NCBI GenBank assembly: GCA_902363735.1
Contig: CABJBA010000013.1
Location: 39,912 to 103,911 of the forward strand
Length of the DNA: 64,000 nucleotides
Direction of reading: 5' to 3'
Source: Clostridiaceae bacterium
Lineage (GTDB): Bacteria > Bacillota > Clostridia > Lachnospirales > Lachnospiraceae
A model generated the notes under the pieces. It was given only the letters and a program-made list of their open reading frames with translations. It did no database searches and was not told the origin of the DNA. Made by a program: the position numbers and the translations under genes. How positions within the stretch are numbered: the first letter of the stretch is position 1; every line of letters starts with the position of its first letter. Shown here piece by piece: positions 17,088 to 25,898 of this stretch.

Positions 17088-18050
17088 ATGCAGTCTTTTA
17101 TCGTATCAAAAAATGAAGCAGACCAGCGTTTGGATAAGCTGTTGGCTAAATATTTGAATCTGGCAGGAAAAAGCTTTCTCTATAAGATGATGAGAAAGAA
17201 AAACATCACCTTAAACGGAAAGAAGTGCGATGGTTCGGAAAAGCTGGGAGAGGGAGATGAAATAAAACTCTTTCTTTCCGATGAAACCATTGAAAAGTTT
17301 TCCCAGGTCAAGATTCCCCAGGTTAAAAAAGTGGATTTAAATGTTATATATGAGGATGAACACATTCTTTTGGTAAATAAGCCCGCGGGAATGCTGTCCC
17401 AAAAGGCCAAAGACTCCGATGAATCCCTTGTGGAATATCTCATTGACTATCTTTTGTCAAAGGGCAGCCTGACTGCAGAACAGTTAAGGAGTTTCCGCCC
17501 TTCCATATGCAACCGTCTGGACCGTAATACCAGCGGCCTGGTGGTATGCGGAAAATCACTGGCGGGCCTTCAGCTCATGTCTGCGGTCTTTAAAGACAGG
17601 AGCATCCACAAATATTATCAATGTGTGGTAAAGGGCAGGCTTTCTAAAAAGCAGATGATTAAAGGATTTCTCACAAAGAATGAATCCTCCAATCAGGTTG
17701 CTATCCATCAGGAACAGGTTCCGGACAGCCTCCCCATTATGACGGAGTATGAGCCGATGGCTTTTTATGAGGACTACACCCTGTTAAAGGTCACTTTGGT
17801 CACCGGAAGGACGCATCAGATCAGAGCTCACTTATCCTCCATCAGACATCCGATTATCGGAGATTATAAATACGGCAATAAAAAGGCAAATGAAGAGGCA
17901 AAGAAGCTTTTTTCTGTCCAGTCCCAACTTCTTCATTCTTTTCAAGTCACATTTCCGGTGTTGCCGGAACCTCTTTCCTGTTTATCGGGAAAGACCTTTT
18001 TTGCCCCTTTGCCGGAAGTATTTTCATATATATGCAGGGACTGGAAGTAG
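17088..18050 (+). CDS. RluA-family pseudouridine synthase
   Basis: 320 residues: an N-terminal S4 domain (QRLDKLLAKYLNLAGKSFLYKMMRKK) and the RluA-type catalytic domain with CNRLDRNTSGLVVCGKS (catalytic Asp near 144) and the GRTHQIRAHL motif near 246. It would isomerise uridines in 23S rRNA (RluC/RluD-like). The usual HRLD is NRLD here, a substitution common in Gram-positive RluA members. It is followed after 12 bases by recU. Confidence 0.88.
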   Translation: MQSFIVSKNEADQRLDKLLAKYLNLAGKSFLYKMMRKKNITLNGKKCDGSEKLGEGDEIKLFLSDETIEKFSQVKIPQVKKVDLNVIYEDEHILLVNKPAGMLSQKAKDSDESLVEYLIDYLLSKGSLTAEQLRSFRPSICNRLDRNTSGLVVCGKSLAGLQLMSAVFKDRSIHKYYQCVVKGRLSKKQMIKGFLTKNESSNQVAIHQEQVPDSLPIMTEYEPMAFYEDYTLLKVTLVTGRTHQIRAHLSSIRHPIIGDYKYGNKKANEEAKKLFSVQSQLLHSFQVTFPVLPEPLSCLSGKTFFAPLPEVFSYICRDWK

Positions 18051-18062
18051 GAGGAGACAAAC

Positions 18063-18596
18063 ATGGGAACCTGGAATACGAGAGGTTTAAGAGGCTCTAC
18101 TCTGGAAGAATTAATTAATCGCAGCAATGAAAGCTACCGGGAAAAAGGGCTGGCTTTAATTCAGAAAATCCCTACTCCCATTACCCCCATTTCTATTGAC
18201 AAAGAAAACCGCCATATCACCCTGGCTTACTTTGAACAGAAAAGTACAGTGGACTATATAGGAGCTGTCCAGGGAATTCCTATATGCTTTGATGCAAAGG
18301 AGTGCAGTGCTTCCACCTTTCCTCTTCAGAATATTCATCCTCATCAGATCGCTTTTATGGAGGAGTTTGAACGGCAGGGAGGCATTTCCTTTATCATTGT
18401 GTCTTATACCCAGAAAAATGAAGTTTACTATCTGCGCTTTGACCGCCTGAAGAAATTCTGGAGGCGGATGGAGGACGGGGGGCGGAAAAGTTTTACTTAT
18501 GAGGAGGTGGATAAAAACTGGGAAATCCGCAGCCACAGGGATATTTTTATCCATTATCTGGAATTAATTCAAAAAGATTTGGACGGAAGAGATTGA
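18063..18596 (+). CDS. recU: Holliday junction resolvase RecU
   Basis: 177 residues. It starts with the RecU-type WNTRGLRGSTLEELINRSN and contains the nuclease core YFEQKSTVDYIGAVQGIPICFDAKEC (catalytic Asp near 61, Glu-Lys of DAKE near 76-77), then FPLQNIHPHQI and FIIVSY. RecU cleaves and biases branch migration of Holliday junctions during recombination repair in Firmicutes. It is somewhat shorter than the 206-residue Bacillus protein because the N-terminal tail is missing. GTAGGAGGA precedes the ATG. Its stop codon lies inside the -35 box of the his promoter. Confidence 0.9.
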   Translation: MGTWNTRGLRGSTLEELINRSNESYREKGLALIQKIPTPITPISIDKENRHITLAYFEQKSTVDYIGAVQGIPICFDAKECSASTFPLQNIHPHQIAFMEEFERQGGISFIIVSYTQKNEVYYLRFDRLKKFWRRMEDGGRKSFTYEEVDKNWEIRSHRDIFIHYLELIQKDLDGRD

Positions 18597-18621
18597 CAAA
18601 CAAAGATTTCTCCTCTATAAT
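18593..18621 (+). promoter_or_regulatory. Consensus sigma-A promoter of the his operon
   Basis: TTGACA (18593-18598), 17-base spacer, TATAAT (18616-18621): a perfect consensus. The -35 box overlaps the recU stop codon. About 90 bases of leader separate it from hisZ. Confidence 0.9.
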
Positions 18622-18641
18622 AATTTACACGTTACCGAATT

Positions 18642-18665
18642 ATCACTTTACCATAAGAAAGTGAT
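18642..18665 (+). other. Hairpin in the his operon leader
   Basis: ATCACTTT (18642-18649) and AAAGTGAT (18658-18665) form a perfect 8-bp stem with an 8-base loop about 15 bases after the predicted start of transcription. No T-run follows and I see no T-box specifier or tRNA-acceptor-binding bulge, so it is neither a clear terminator nor a T-box. It could be an mRNA stabiliser or an operator. Confidence 0.5.
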
Positions 18666-18716
18666 AAAATTAAATTCTGTAAACATAATGTTTCTGGTTA
18701 TTGCAGAAGGGAGGGC

Positions 18717-19982
18717 ATGATGGCAAATAAGCTGTTACATACACCGGACGGGGTCCGTGATATCTATGGTGTGGAGTGTACGAAAAAAGGGGTTGTTCAG
18801 GAAAAAATTATAAATGTGTTTCATCTGTTCGGATATCAGGACATTGAAACTCCAACCTTTGAATTTTTTGATATCTTTAATGAATCCAGAGGAAGTGTCA
18901 AAGCAAAGGAGATGTTTAAATTTTTTGACCGGGATAACCACACACTGGTTCTCCGGCCTGACGAAACTCCTGCTATTGCCAGGTGTGCAGTAAAGTATTT
19001 TATGGATGAGGATATGCCGATCCGGCTTTGTTATTTAGAAAGAACATTTATTAATAATTCAAGCTACCAGGGAAGGCTTAAGGAAGCCACTCAGACCGGT
19101 GTGGAGCTGCTTGGAGACGATTCTGCAGATGCAGACGGGGAAATCCTGGTTATGGTGATCCGGGCGTTGCTGGCAGCAGGTCTTATGGAGTTCCAGGTTG
19201 AGCTGGGAGAGGTGGACTTTTTCAAGGGCCTGTTGGAAGAGGCCGGTATGGATGAAGAGATGGAAGAGGCTTTAAGAGAGCTGATTGAAAATAAAAATTA
19301 TTTCGGCGTAGAAGAGCTTGTTATGGCCCAGCCCATTTCCGATGAGTTAAAACAGGTGTTTTTAAAGCTTCCGGAGCTTTTTGGTTCATTGGAACAGATT
19401 CAGGCAGCCAGAGAACTGACAGCCAATCCAAGAGCCTTGAAGGCTATTGAGCGTCTGGAGGATGTAAACCGGATTCTGGCCCATTACGGCCTTACGGATT
19501 ACGTTTCCTATGATCTTGGAATGCTGAGCCAGTACCAGTATTATACCGGAATCATTTTTAAGGCTTATACCTACGGCACAGGAGACTATATTGTCAACGG
19601 AGGACGGTATGACAAGCTTTTGGAGCAGTTTGGAAAAGATTCGCCTGCCGTGGGCTTTGGAATTTCGGTGGATGAGCTTTTGTTGGCCTTATCCCGGCAG
19701 AAGATCGAGACAAAGGTCACTGTTGCCAATACCTTGATTCTTTATGAAAAAGAATCAAGGGAGGGTGGGATACACCTGGCGGACCATTTCCGCAATGCAG
19801 GCATGGCGGTCCAGCTTCAGATTAAGGCCCATGACCGTTCGCTTGAAACTTATTTTGACTATGCTCTGCGCAGGGATTTGCATAACATTTTGTACCTGGA
19901 CAGTATGGGATTTTCCGTAAAAGTCATAAACCTGCTTTTAAACCGCACAGAAGAGATACCTCTGTCGGAATACTTAAAGTAA
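18717..19982 (+). CDS. hisZ: ATP phosphoribosyltransferase regulatory subunit HisZ
   Basis: 421 residues, resembling the catalytic core of histidyl-tRNA synthetase: LLHTPDGVRDIYG at the start, the class II motif 2 region CYLERTFINNSSYQGRLKEATQTGVELLG (about 103-131) and YYTGIIFKAYTYGTGDYIVNGGRYDKL (motif 3 region, about 277-303). HisZ lacks aminoacylation activity and is required together with the short form of HisG for the first step of histidine synthesis, with histidine feedback. GAAGGGAGG precedes ATG 18717. It is the first gene of the operon, matching the short hisG that follows. Confidence 0.93.
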   Translation: MMANKLLHTPDGVRDIYGVECTKKGVVQEKIINVFHLFGYQDIETPTFEFFDIFNESRGSVKAKEMFKFFDRDNHTLVLRPDETPAIARCAVKYFMDEDMPIRLCYLERTFINNSSYQGRLKEATQTGVELLGDDSADADGEILVMVIRALLAAGLMEFQVELGEVDFFKGLLEEAGMDEEMEEALRELIENKNYFGVEELVMAQPISDELKQVFLKLPELFGSLEQIQAARELTANPRALKAIERLEDVNRILAHYGLTDYVSYDLGMLSQYQYYTGIIFKAYTYGTGDYIVNGGRYDKLLEQFGKDSPAVGFGISVDELLLALSRQKIETKVTVANTLILYEKESREGGIHLADHFRNAGMAVQLQIKAHDRSLETYFDYALRRDLHNILYLDSMGFSVKVINLLLNRTEEIPLSEYLK

Positions 19983-19994
19983 CCGGAGGTACTT

Positions 19995-20645
19995 ATGAGA
20001 TATCTGACATTTGCCCTAGCAAAGGGCCGTCTGGCAAAAGATTCTCTTGCCATGTTTGAAAAAATCGGCATCACCTGTGAGGAAATGAAAGACAAGGGAT
20101 CCCGAAAGCTGATATTCACCAATGAAGAACTGGGAATGCGATTTTTCCTGGCAAAGGCCAGCGATGTACCCACCTATGTGGAATACGGAGCGGCTGATAT
20201 TGGAATCGTGGGCAAAGACACCCTATTAGAAGAAGGGAGAAAGCTTTACGAGGTTATGAATCTAGGCATGGGAAATTGCCGCATGTGTGTCTGTGGTCCC
20301 CAGTCAGCCCAGGAACTGTTAAAGCACCATGAAATGATCCGGGTAGCCACCAAGTATCCGGCCATTGCCAAGGATTATTTTTATAATAAAAAGCATCAGA
20401 CAGTGGAAATTATTAAGTTGAACGGCTCTATTGAACTGGCTCCCATTGTGGGACTTTCCGAGGTGATCGTAGACATTGTGGAGACAGGAGCCACCTTGAG
20501 AGAAAACGGGCTTGATGTATTGGAGGAAATCTGTCCTCTTTCCGCCCGTATGGTGGTCAATCAGGTAAGCATGAAACGGGAAAACGACAGGATCACAAAG
20601 CTGATTTACGATCTTCGCACTCTGCTGCAGGAGGAAAACCAATGA
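19995..20645 (+). CDS. hisG: ATP phosphoribosyltransferase catalytic subunit, short form
   Basis: 216 residues, the short HisG lacking the C-terminal regulatory domain, which fits the presence of hisZ. It starts [22 protein letters not shown]. The PRPP-binding [24 protein letters not shown] stretch lies near 155-178. It condenses ATP with PRPP to form phosphoribosyl-ATP. Its stop overlaps the hisD start (ATGA). Confidence 0.96.
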   Translation: MRYLTFALAKGRLAKDSLAMFEKIGITCEEMKDKGSRKLIFTNEELGMRFFLAKASDVPTYVEYGAADIGIVGKDTLLEEGRKLYEVMNLGMGNCRMCVCGPQSAQELLKHHEMIRVATKYPAIAKDYFYNKKHQTVEIIKLNGSIELAPIVGLSEVIVDIVETGATLRENGLDVLEEICPLSARMVVNQVSMKRENDRITKLIYDLRTLLQEENQ

Positions 20646-21934
20646 GAATCATAAAATTAGATGAAAGCTCCAAACAGAATATTCTGGCAGATTTATTAAA
20701 AAGAGATCCTAATAATTACAGCACTTATGCTGATTCAGTTCAAAAAATCGTAGAAACCGTAAAAAGGGATAAGGATAAGGCTCTTTTTTCTTTTACAAAG
20801 GAATTTGACAAAGCAGACATCAATGCTTCCAATATCCGTGTGACGGAAGAGGAAATCAATGAGGCTTTGAAAGAGGTGGATTCCGGGCTTTTAGAAGTCA
20901 TGAAAAAGTCTATGAAAAACATCCGCCAGTTTCATGAAAAGCAGAAGCAGTACAGCTGGTTTGACAGCAAGCCTGACGGAACCCTTTTAGGACAAAAGAT
21001 CACTGCACTTGGAAGCGTAGGCGTTTATGTTCCAGGAGGTAAGGCGGCTTATCCGTCTTCTGTTCTGATGAACATTATTCCCGCTGAGGTGGCAGGAGTG
21101 GAGCGGATTGCCATGGTGACGCCTCCCGGACCTGATGGAAAGGTCAATCCCGTTACCCTGACGGCAGCTTATCTGGCAGGAGCCACAGAGGTTTATAAGG
21201 CGGGAGGGGCCCAGGCAGTGGCTGCGCTGGCCTTTGGAACGGAATCGATCCCAAAGGTGGACAAAATTGTAGGTCCGGGAAATATCTTTGTGGCTCTTGC
21301 AAAAAAAGCAGTTTACGGCCACGTCAGCATAGACAGCATTGCAGGGCCCAGCGAGATATTAGTTCTTGCGGATGAGAGTGCCAACCCACGCTTTGTAGCA
21401 GCGGATTTGTTATCCCAGGCAGAGCATGACGAACTGGCTTCTTCTATTCTGGTGACCACCAGCATGGAACTGGCCCAAAAGGTATCAGAAGAAGCCGAAA
21501 GATTTGCAGATGTGTTGTCCCGGTCTGATATCATCCGTAAATCTTTGGATAATTACGGATATATTCTGGTGACAGAAACCATGAAGGAAGCCATTGCAGT
21601 TGTCAACGAGATTGCTCCGGAGCATTTAGAAATCATTACTAAAAATCCATTTGAGGATATGACCAGGATTCAAAACGCAGGGGCCATATTCCTGGGGGAA
21701 TACAGTTCTGAGCCCTTGGGAGACTATTTTGCAGGGCCAAACCATGTGCTTCCCACCAATGGAACGGCCAAATTCTTCTCTCCCTTAAATGTAGATGATT
21801 ATGTGAAGAAATCCAGCATCATTTATTATTCCAAAGAGGCTTTGGAGCTGGTCCATAAGGACATTGAAGTTTTTGCCGAAGCAGAACACTTAACCGCTCA
21901 CGCCAATTCCATAAAAGTGCGGTTTGAAGCATAA
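20642..21934 (+). CDS. hisD: Histidinol dehydrogenase
   Basis: 430 residues of normal length. Landmarks are [17 protein letters not shown] near 120-135, the [18 protein letters not shown]-binding segment near 208-222, [15 protein letters not shown], the zinc/substrate-binding SQAEHDE near 260 and the catalytic EIAPEHLEI near 325. It catalyses the two final NAD-dependent oxidations from histidinol to histidine. It overlaps hisG by four bases. Confidence 0.97.
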   Translation: MRIIKLDESSKQNILADLLKRDPNNYSTYADSVQKIVETVKRDKDKALFSFTKEFDKADINASNIRVTEEEINEALKEVDSGLLEVMKKSMKNIRQFHEKQKQYSWFDSKPDGTLLGQKITALGSVGVYVPGGKAAYPSSVLMNIIPAEVAGVERIAMVTPPGPDGKVNPVTLTAAYLAGATEVYKAGGAQAVAALAFGTESIPKVDKIVGPGNIFVALAKKAVYGHVSIDSIAGPSEILVLADESANPRFVAADLLSQAEHDELASSILVTTSMELAQKVSEEAERFADVLSRSDIIRKSLDNYGYILVTETMKEAIAVVNEIAPEHLEIITKNPFEDMTRIQNAGAIFLGEYSSEPLGDYFAGPNHVLPTNGTAKFFSPLNVDDYVKKSSIIYYSKEALELVHKDIEVFAEAEHLTAHANSIKVRFEA

Positions 21935-21965
21935 TTGGTCCAACATAGTAAAAAGGAGAGTTTGT

Positions 21966-22709
21966 ATGCAGCTTTATCCAGCAATTGATTTGAAAAATGG
22001 GCAGTGTGTTCGCTTGAAGCAGGGTGAATTTAAAGAGATCACTGTTTATTCCGATAAGCCCCAGGAAATAGCAGCCCTTTGGCAGTCAAAGGGAGCCACC
22101 TTTCTTCATCTGGTGGACTTAGACGGTGCTTTGGCCGGTTATTCCGTAAACCGGGATGTGATTAAAAAGATTGTGGATGCCGTTTCCATCCCCATTGAAA
22201 TCGGAGGAGGGATTCGAAGCCAGGAAGCTATAGAGTCCATGCTTTCTTTAGGAGTTGCCAGGGTGATCATAGGAACCAAGGCCGTTGAAAATCCTGAGTT
22301 TCTTGGCGAAATGGTAAAAAAATTCGGTTCTGAACGGATTGTTGCCGGTGTGGATGCAAAGGATGGCATGGTGGCCGTGGAGGGCTGGGAAAAAATCAGT
22401 ACTATTTCGGCTTCGGACTTATGCGGACGCATGAAAGAATACGGTATTCAGCATATTGTATACACTGATATATCCAGAGATGGAATGCTGACTGGCCCTA
22501 ATGTGGCTTATACGAAAAAGCTGACAGAGGATACAGGCCTGGATATTATTGCTTCCGGAGGAATGTCCTCCATGGAAGATTTGCATCAGCTTTATGAAGC
22601 AGGTGTCAGAGGAGCTATTATAGGTAAAGCATTATATGAAAACAGGATTGATTTAAAGAAAGCCATCAATGCGTTTGAAAAGCAGACGCCTCAGGGGAGG
22701 AATATATGA
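21966..22709 (+). CDS. hisA: Phosphoribosylformimino-5-aminoimidazole carboxamide ribotide isomerase
   Basis: 247 residues from ATG 21966, supported by AAAAGGAGAG 7-16 bases upstream; the in-frame ATG at 21924 is inside hisD. It is a TIM barrel with the N-terminal catalytic Asp in [17 protein letters not shown] (residue 8), phosphate-binding IEIGGGIRS near 76-84, the second catalytic Asp in [11 protein letters not shown] near 169, and IIASGGMSS near 195. It catalyses the Amadori rearrangement of ProFAR to PRFAR. It is coupled to the next gene by overlapping ATGA. Confidence 0.95.
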   Translation: MQLYPAIDLKNGQCVRLKQGEFKEITVYSDKPQEIAALWQSKGATFLHLVDLDGALAGYSVNRDVIKKIVDAVSIPIEIGGGIRSQEAIESMLSLGVARVIIGTKAVENPEFLGEMVKKFGSERIVAGVDAKDGMVAVEGWEKISTISASDLCGRMKEYGIQHIVYTDISRDGMLTGPNVAYTKKLTEDTGLDIIASGGMSSMEDLHQLYEAGVRGAIIGKALYENRIDLKKAINAFEKQTPQGRNI

Positions 22710-23989
22710 TGGAGTGTAAAAAAATAATTGCAGGCTTTGGAATTAGGAATGGAAAGGCTGTCAGGCTTGATGACAGGGCAGTATATTATGAAAAGGGCCT
22801 TCTGGAGCTGACTCGTTTTTACGGAGACAGCGGCGCTGATGAACTTTTTCTTTTGGACTTATCGGAATCTGAGGAAGACCACGAAAAGACCATTGGCATG
22901 ATGAAAGAGATTGCAAGGCTTTCTGATATCCCGGTCATTGCGGGAGGGAGAGTTAAACGTTTGGAGGATGTGAAAAAATATCTTTACGCAGGGGCAAAGG
23001 CCTCCTTTCTTGACGCAGGACTGGATGAAAATGTGGATCTGATGAAGGAGTCCTCAGACCGGTTCGGCGATGATAAGGTATACGCTTACCTGCCGGATTG
23101 CTCTTATTTGGAGAGCGCCAAGGAATATTCCCAGCTTGGAGCTTCTGTCATGATTTTAGGGGATTTGAAGATGACAGAAGAGAAACTATTAAAGGTGTCT
23201 GAATATAAAGAAACTTTTTTGCTTGCCGGCTCTGCCGGGGAGCTTTTGCCTGCTGTGCTTAAAACAGAGAATGTAAACGGCTTTATCGGGGTATTTGACG
23301 GAGAGGAAGGCTGTATGGACTTAAAATATAATTTAAAGTCCGGAGGAATCGGAGTTGATACTTTTGAGAGCCCTGTCAGCTTCAGCCAATTTAAGTTGAA
23401 TGACCACGGTCTCATCCCGGTGATCACCCAGGATTACCGGACAGGTCAGGTACTGATGCTGGCTTATATGAATGAAGAGGCATTTCAGAAGACCTTAAAG
23501 ACCGGCTGTATGACTTATTACAGCAGAAGCCGGGACGCACTCTGGCTTAAAGGGGAAACCTCCGGCCATTACCAGTATGTAAAGTCTCTTGCCATAGACT
23601 GTGACAGCGACACGCTGCTTGCAAAAGTCAATCAGATCGGTGCAGCCTGCCATACCGGGGAAAAAACATGTTTTTATACAGATCTGGTAAAAAAAGAATA
23701 TCAGGAGACGAATCCTCTTAAGGTATTTGAAGATGTATTTCAGGTGATTCTTGACAGGAAAGAAAATCCCAAGGAAGGCTCTTATACCAATTACCTGTTT
23801 GATAAGGGAATCGATAAAATATTAAAGAAGCTGGGAGAAGAGGCCGTTGAAATTATCATTGCCGCTAAAAATCCTAATTCTGAGGAAGTAAAATATGAAA
23901 TTTCGGATTTTCTGTATCACATGATGGTACTGATGGTCCAAAAGGGAGTGACCTGGGAGGATATTACCAGGGAGCTGGCAAACCGCTGA
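22706..23989 (+). CDS. hisIE: Fusion of a degenerate HisF-like barrel with HisI and HisE
   Basis: 427 residues in three parts. Residues about 1-212 resemble HisF ([17 protein letters not shown], then [10 protein letters not shown], then [24 protein letters not shown]), but the catalytic Asp of the CLDV motif is Gly (GFGI) and the phosphate loops GGGIR and SGGxG are altered to AGGRV and LAGSAGE. Residues about 215-320 are HisI (phosphoribosyl-AMP cyclohydrolase) with zinc/metal motifs [15 protein letters not shown] and [11 protein letters not shown]. Residues about 330-427 are HisE (phosphoribosyl-ATP pyrophosphatase) with [14 protein letters not shown] and [13 protein letters not shown]. The HisI and HisE activities should be intact; the barrel probably is structural or regulatory. 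No hisF, hisH, hisB or hisC is in the window. Confidence 0.88.
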   Translation: MMECKKIIAGFGIRNGKAVRLDDRAVYYEKGLLELTRFYGDSGADELFLLDLSESEEDHEKTIGMMKEIARLSDIPVIAGGRVKRLEDVKKYLYAGAKASFLDAGLDENVDLMKESSDRFGDDKVYAYLPDCSYLESAKEYSQLGASVMILGDLKMTEEKLLKVSEYKETFLLAGSAGELLPAVLKTENVNGFIGVFDGEEGCMDLKYNLKSGGIGVDTFESPVSFSQFKLNDHGLIPVITQDYRTGQVLMLAYMNEEAFQKTLKTGCMTYYSRSRDALWLKGETSGHYQYVKSLAIDCDSDTLLAKVNQIGAACHTGEKTCFYTDLVKKEYQETNPLKVFEDVFQVILDRKENPKEGSYTNYLFDKGIDKILKKLGEEAVEIIIAAKNPNSEEVKYEISDFLYHMMVLMVQKGVTWEDITRELANR

Positions 23990-23998
23990 CAGTTATTG

Positions 23999-24042
23999 CC
24001 CCGGCATGGAAATGAATTCATCGTTTCTATGCCGGGGTTTTT
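23999..24042 (+). terminator. Intrinsic terminator of the his operon
   Basis: CCCCGGCAT (23999-24007) pairs with ATGCCGGGG (24029-24037). The stem continues inward through GGAAATGA and TCGTTTCT with G:U pairs, and TTTTT follows. Confidence 0.93.
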
Positions 24043-24084
24043 AATTTATGAATTAAGAAGATGTTAAGATTTCCTGATAGTTAT

Positions 24085-24111
24085 TAACTAAGAGCATAAG
24101 AAAGCCGACAA
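24085..24111 (+). promoter_or_regulatory. Candidate flagellar sigma-28 (SigD) promoter of motAB
   Basis: TAAC (24085-24088), a 15-base spacer and GCCGACAA (24104-24111) match the sigma-28 consensus TAAA-N15-GCCGATAA at 10 of 12 positions, with the exact spacer. It lies 64 bases before motA. Confidence 0.75.
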
Positions 24112-24175
24112 AAAAGGAGTAAGCTGTGTCATAAAGGTTTTGATTTGAAATATGCAAACTCAGGAGGTTTTTACA

Positions 24176-24994
24176 GTGTCTCGATTCATAAATACTTCAT
24201 TTATTGGACTTACTCTTGGTATTTTCTTTATTGTCAGTGCCATGGTTTCATCTGGACATGTAGCTTTATTTTATAATGTCCCATCCGCTTTTATGATTTT
24301 TGGAGGTACTGCCGCTTCCTTTGTTATGGCGTTTCCCCCTAAGACCTTAAAGACCTTTGGATCAGTTTTTTTAAAGTCCTTCAGAAAAGATAACTTTGAC
24401 TTAAGGGAAGATATTATAAGCCTGATCCGGTGTGCTGAAATATCAAGAAAAAACGGATTGCTGGCACTGGAGAACCATATCGATGAACTTACCAAGGATG
24501 AATACCTGAAAATGGGAATCCGATATATCATCGACGGAACGGATGAAGAACAGCTGAGAAATATTATGGAGGGAGCAACCCATTTCATGAAGCTGCGCCA
24601 TGCAAAGAGCGCCGCTATGCTGAATATGATCGGAGCAACCGCTCCGGCGCTGGGACTTCTCGGTACATATGTAGGTCTGATTCCTATGCTGAACAGCTTA
24701 GATGACCCTTCCACTTTGGGCCCTATGATGGCAATCGAGCTCGTTTCATCCTTCTACGGTGCATTTGTTGCCAACCTTATATTTTCTCCTCTTGGAAAGA
24801 AGCTGGTGGCTATGGATAAAGAAGAGGCTTTCAGAAGAGAGTTGCTGCTGGAAGGGCTTGTAGGCATTCAGCAGGGAAAGAACCCCAGAATGATAAAAGA
24901 AGAGTTGTCAGCATTTGCAAATATTAATGTGGATGAAGATGAAAACCCAAAAAAAAAGGGAAAGAAAACAAAAGAGTCAAAGAAATCAAAATAA
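24176..24994 (+). CDS. motA: Flagellar motor stator protein MotA
   Basis: 272 residues from GTG 24176; CAGGAGG at 24161-24167 lies eight bases upstream, whereas the in-frame ATG at 24152 precedes the ribosome site. Four membrane helices are visible: about 4-25, 30-50, 150-172 and 180-202. The MotA/TolQ/ExbB signature is GATAPALGLLGTYVGLIPML near 153. A cytoplasmic loop with charged residues (LREDIISLIRCAEISRKNG) lies between helices 2 and 3, where FliG contact is expected. The C-terminus is a Lys-rich tail. It forms the ion-conducting stator with MotB. No other flagellar gene is in the window. Confidence 0.93.
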   Translation: MSRFINTSFIGLTLGIFFIVSAMVSSGHVALFYNVPSAFMIFGGTAASFVMAFPPKTLKTFGSVFLKSFRKDNFDLREDIISLIRCAEISRKNGLLALENHIDELTKDEYLKMGIRYIIDGTDEEQLRNIMEGATHFMKLRHAKSAAMLNMIGATAPALGLLGTYVGLIPMLNSLDDPSTLGPMMAIELVSSFYGAFVANLIFSPLGKKLVAMDKEEAFRRELLLEGLVGIQQGKNPRMIKEELSAFANINVDEDENPKKKGKKTKESKKSK

Positions 24995-25047
24995 TGATGA
25001 AACAGTAATAAATATACACGGTTAATGAAAGGGGGTGACAAACAATC

Positions 25048-25746
25048 ATGAGCTCAAAATTCGAAGATGAAGAGGATGAAGAGGAGGAGGGCGAAGGTTG
25101 GCTAGCCAGTTATAGTGATTTAATGACTGATTTACTAGCAGTTTTCGTAGTTTTGTTCTCCTTTGCCATGTTGAGTCAGGCGGCTGTCATTCAGTCTGAA
25201 AGAAAAGCGTTGGAAGAAGAGAAGAATGTTTCTCAATCCAGCACCGGGGGCGGCGGAAATTTTGATTTAGAGGAATTTAACAGCCTTTACGAGCACATGA
25301 AGTCTTACGTAGTAGAAGCCGGATTATCAGAACAGCTCAATGTTGAAAAGCTGGGAGATGAAGAGATATTACTGCGTATTTCAGCCTCCATTCTTTTTGA
25401 TTCCGGAAAGGCTAATATTGATCCGGAGGCAGCTCCTATGCTTCAAAACATTTCGGATATTCTGGTCTACTATCAGGAGGCGATCCAGATGATACGTATT
25501 GAAGGGCATACGGATAACCGCCCTATCAGGAACTCTGCATATGACAGTAACTGGGAATTGTCTACCAGCCGTGCGGTCAATGTTTTAAAGTATCTTCTGG
25601 AAACCTCAGAAATTGAGGCAAAGAAGTTTTCCGCAATCGGATACAGCGAATTTTATCCGGTAGCTGATAATAATACAGATGAAGGCAGAGGCATGAACCG
25701 ACGTGTGGATTTTTATATAAAATCAATGGGAAATGATTCTGAATAA
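25048..25746 (+). CDS. motB: Flagellar motor stator protein MotB
   Basis: 232 residues. A very acidic N-terminus (FEDEEDEEEEGEGW) precedes one membrane helix WLASYSDLMTDLLAVFVVLFSFAM (about 18-41) with the proton-binding Asp in the SDLMT motif. A Ser/Gly-rich linker and the C-terminal OmpA-like peptidoglycan-binding domain follow (about 110-230; IRIEGHTDNRPI near 150, NRRVDF at the end). MotB anchors the stator to the wall and carries the channel Asp. AAGGGGGTGA precedes the ATG. It is co-transcribed with motA. Confidence 0.95.
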   Translation: MSSKFEDEEDEEEEGEGWLASYSDLMTDLLAVFVVLFSFAMLSQAAVIQSERKALEEEKNVSQSSTGGGGNFDLEEFNSLYEHMKSYVVEAGLSEQLNVEKLGDEEILLRISASILFDSGKANIDPEAAPMLQNISDILVYYQEAIQMIRIEGHTDNRPIRNSAYDSNWELSTSRAVNVLKYLLETSEIEAKKFSAIGYSEFYPVADNNTDEGRGMNRRVDFYIKSMGNDSE

Positions 25747-25784
25747 AACCATTTCATGGCAGATATGTGAGGAAAACCAGTTTT

Positions 25785-25831
25785 TAAGGGCATTGGTAAA
25801 CCGGCTTTTTAAGCGTTTGCCAGTGCCTTTT
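25785..25831 (+). terminator. Terminator after motAB
   Basis: AAGGGCATTGGTAAA (25786-25800) pairs with TTTGCCAGTGCCTT (25816-25829) through a 14-bp stem with one bulge and two G:U pairs, followed by TTT. Confidence 0.75.
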
Positions 25832-25838
25832 ACATGCA

Positions 25839-25867
25839 TGGACAGGTTATTCTCCCTGTGATATAAT
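25839..25867 (+). promoter_or_regulatory. Sigma-A promoter for the following membrane protein gene
   Basis: TGGACA (25839-25844), 17-base spacer, TATAAT (25862-25867), 31 bases before the start codon at 25899. Confidence 0.75.
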
Positions 25868-25898
25868 GGTAAAAACGAAAAGATAAGGGAGTAAGAGA

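Noticed and set aside
18600..18716. T-box or his-attenuator leader before hisZ
   Set aside because: The leader is only about 90 bases, with one hairpin, no terminator/antiterminator pair, no run of His codons and no T-box consensus.
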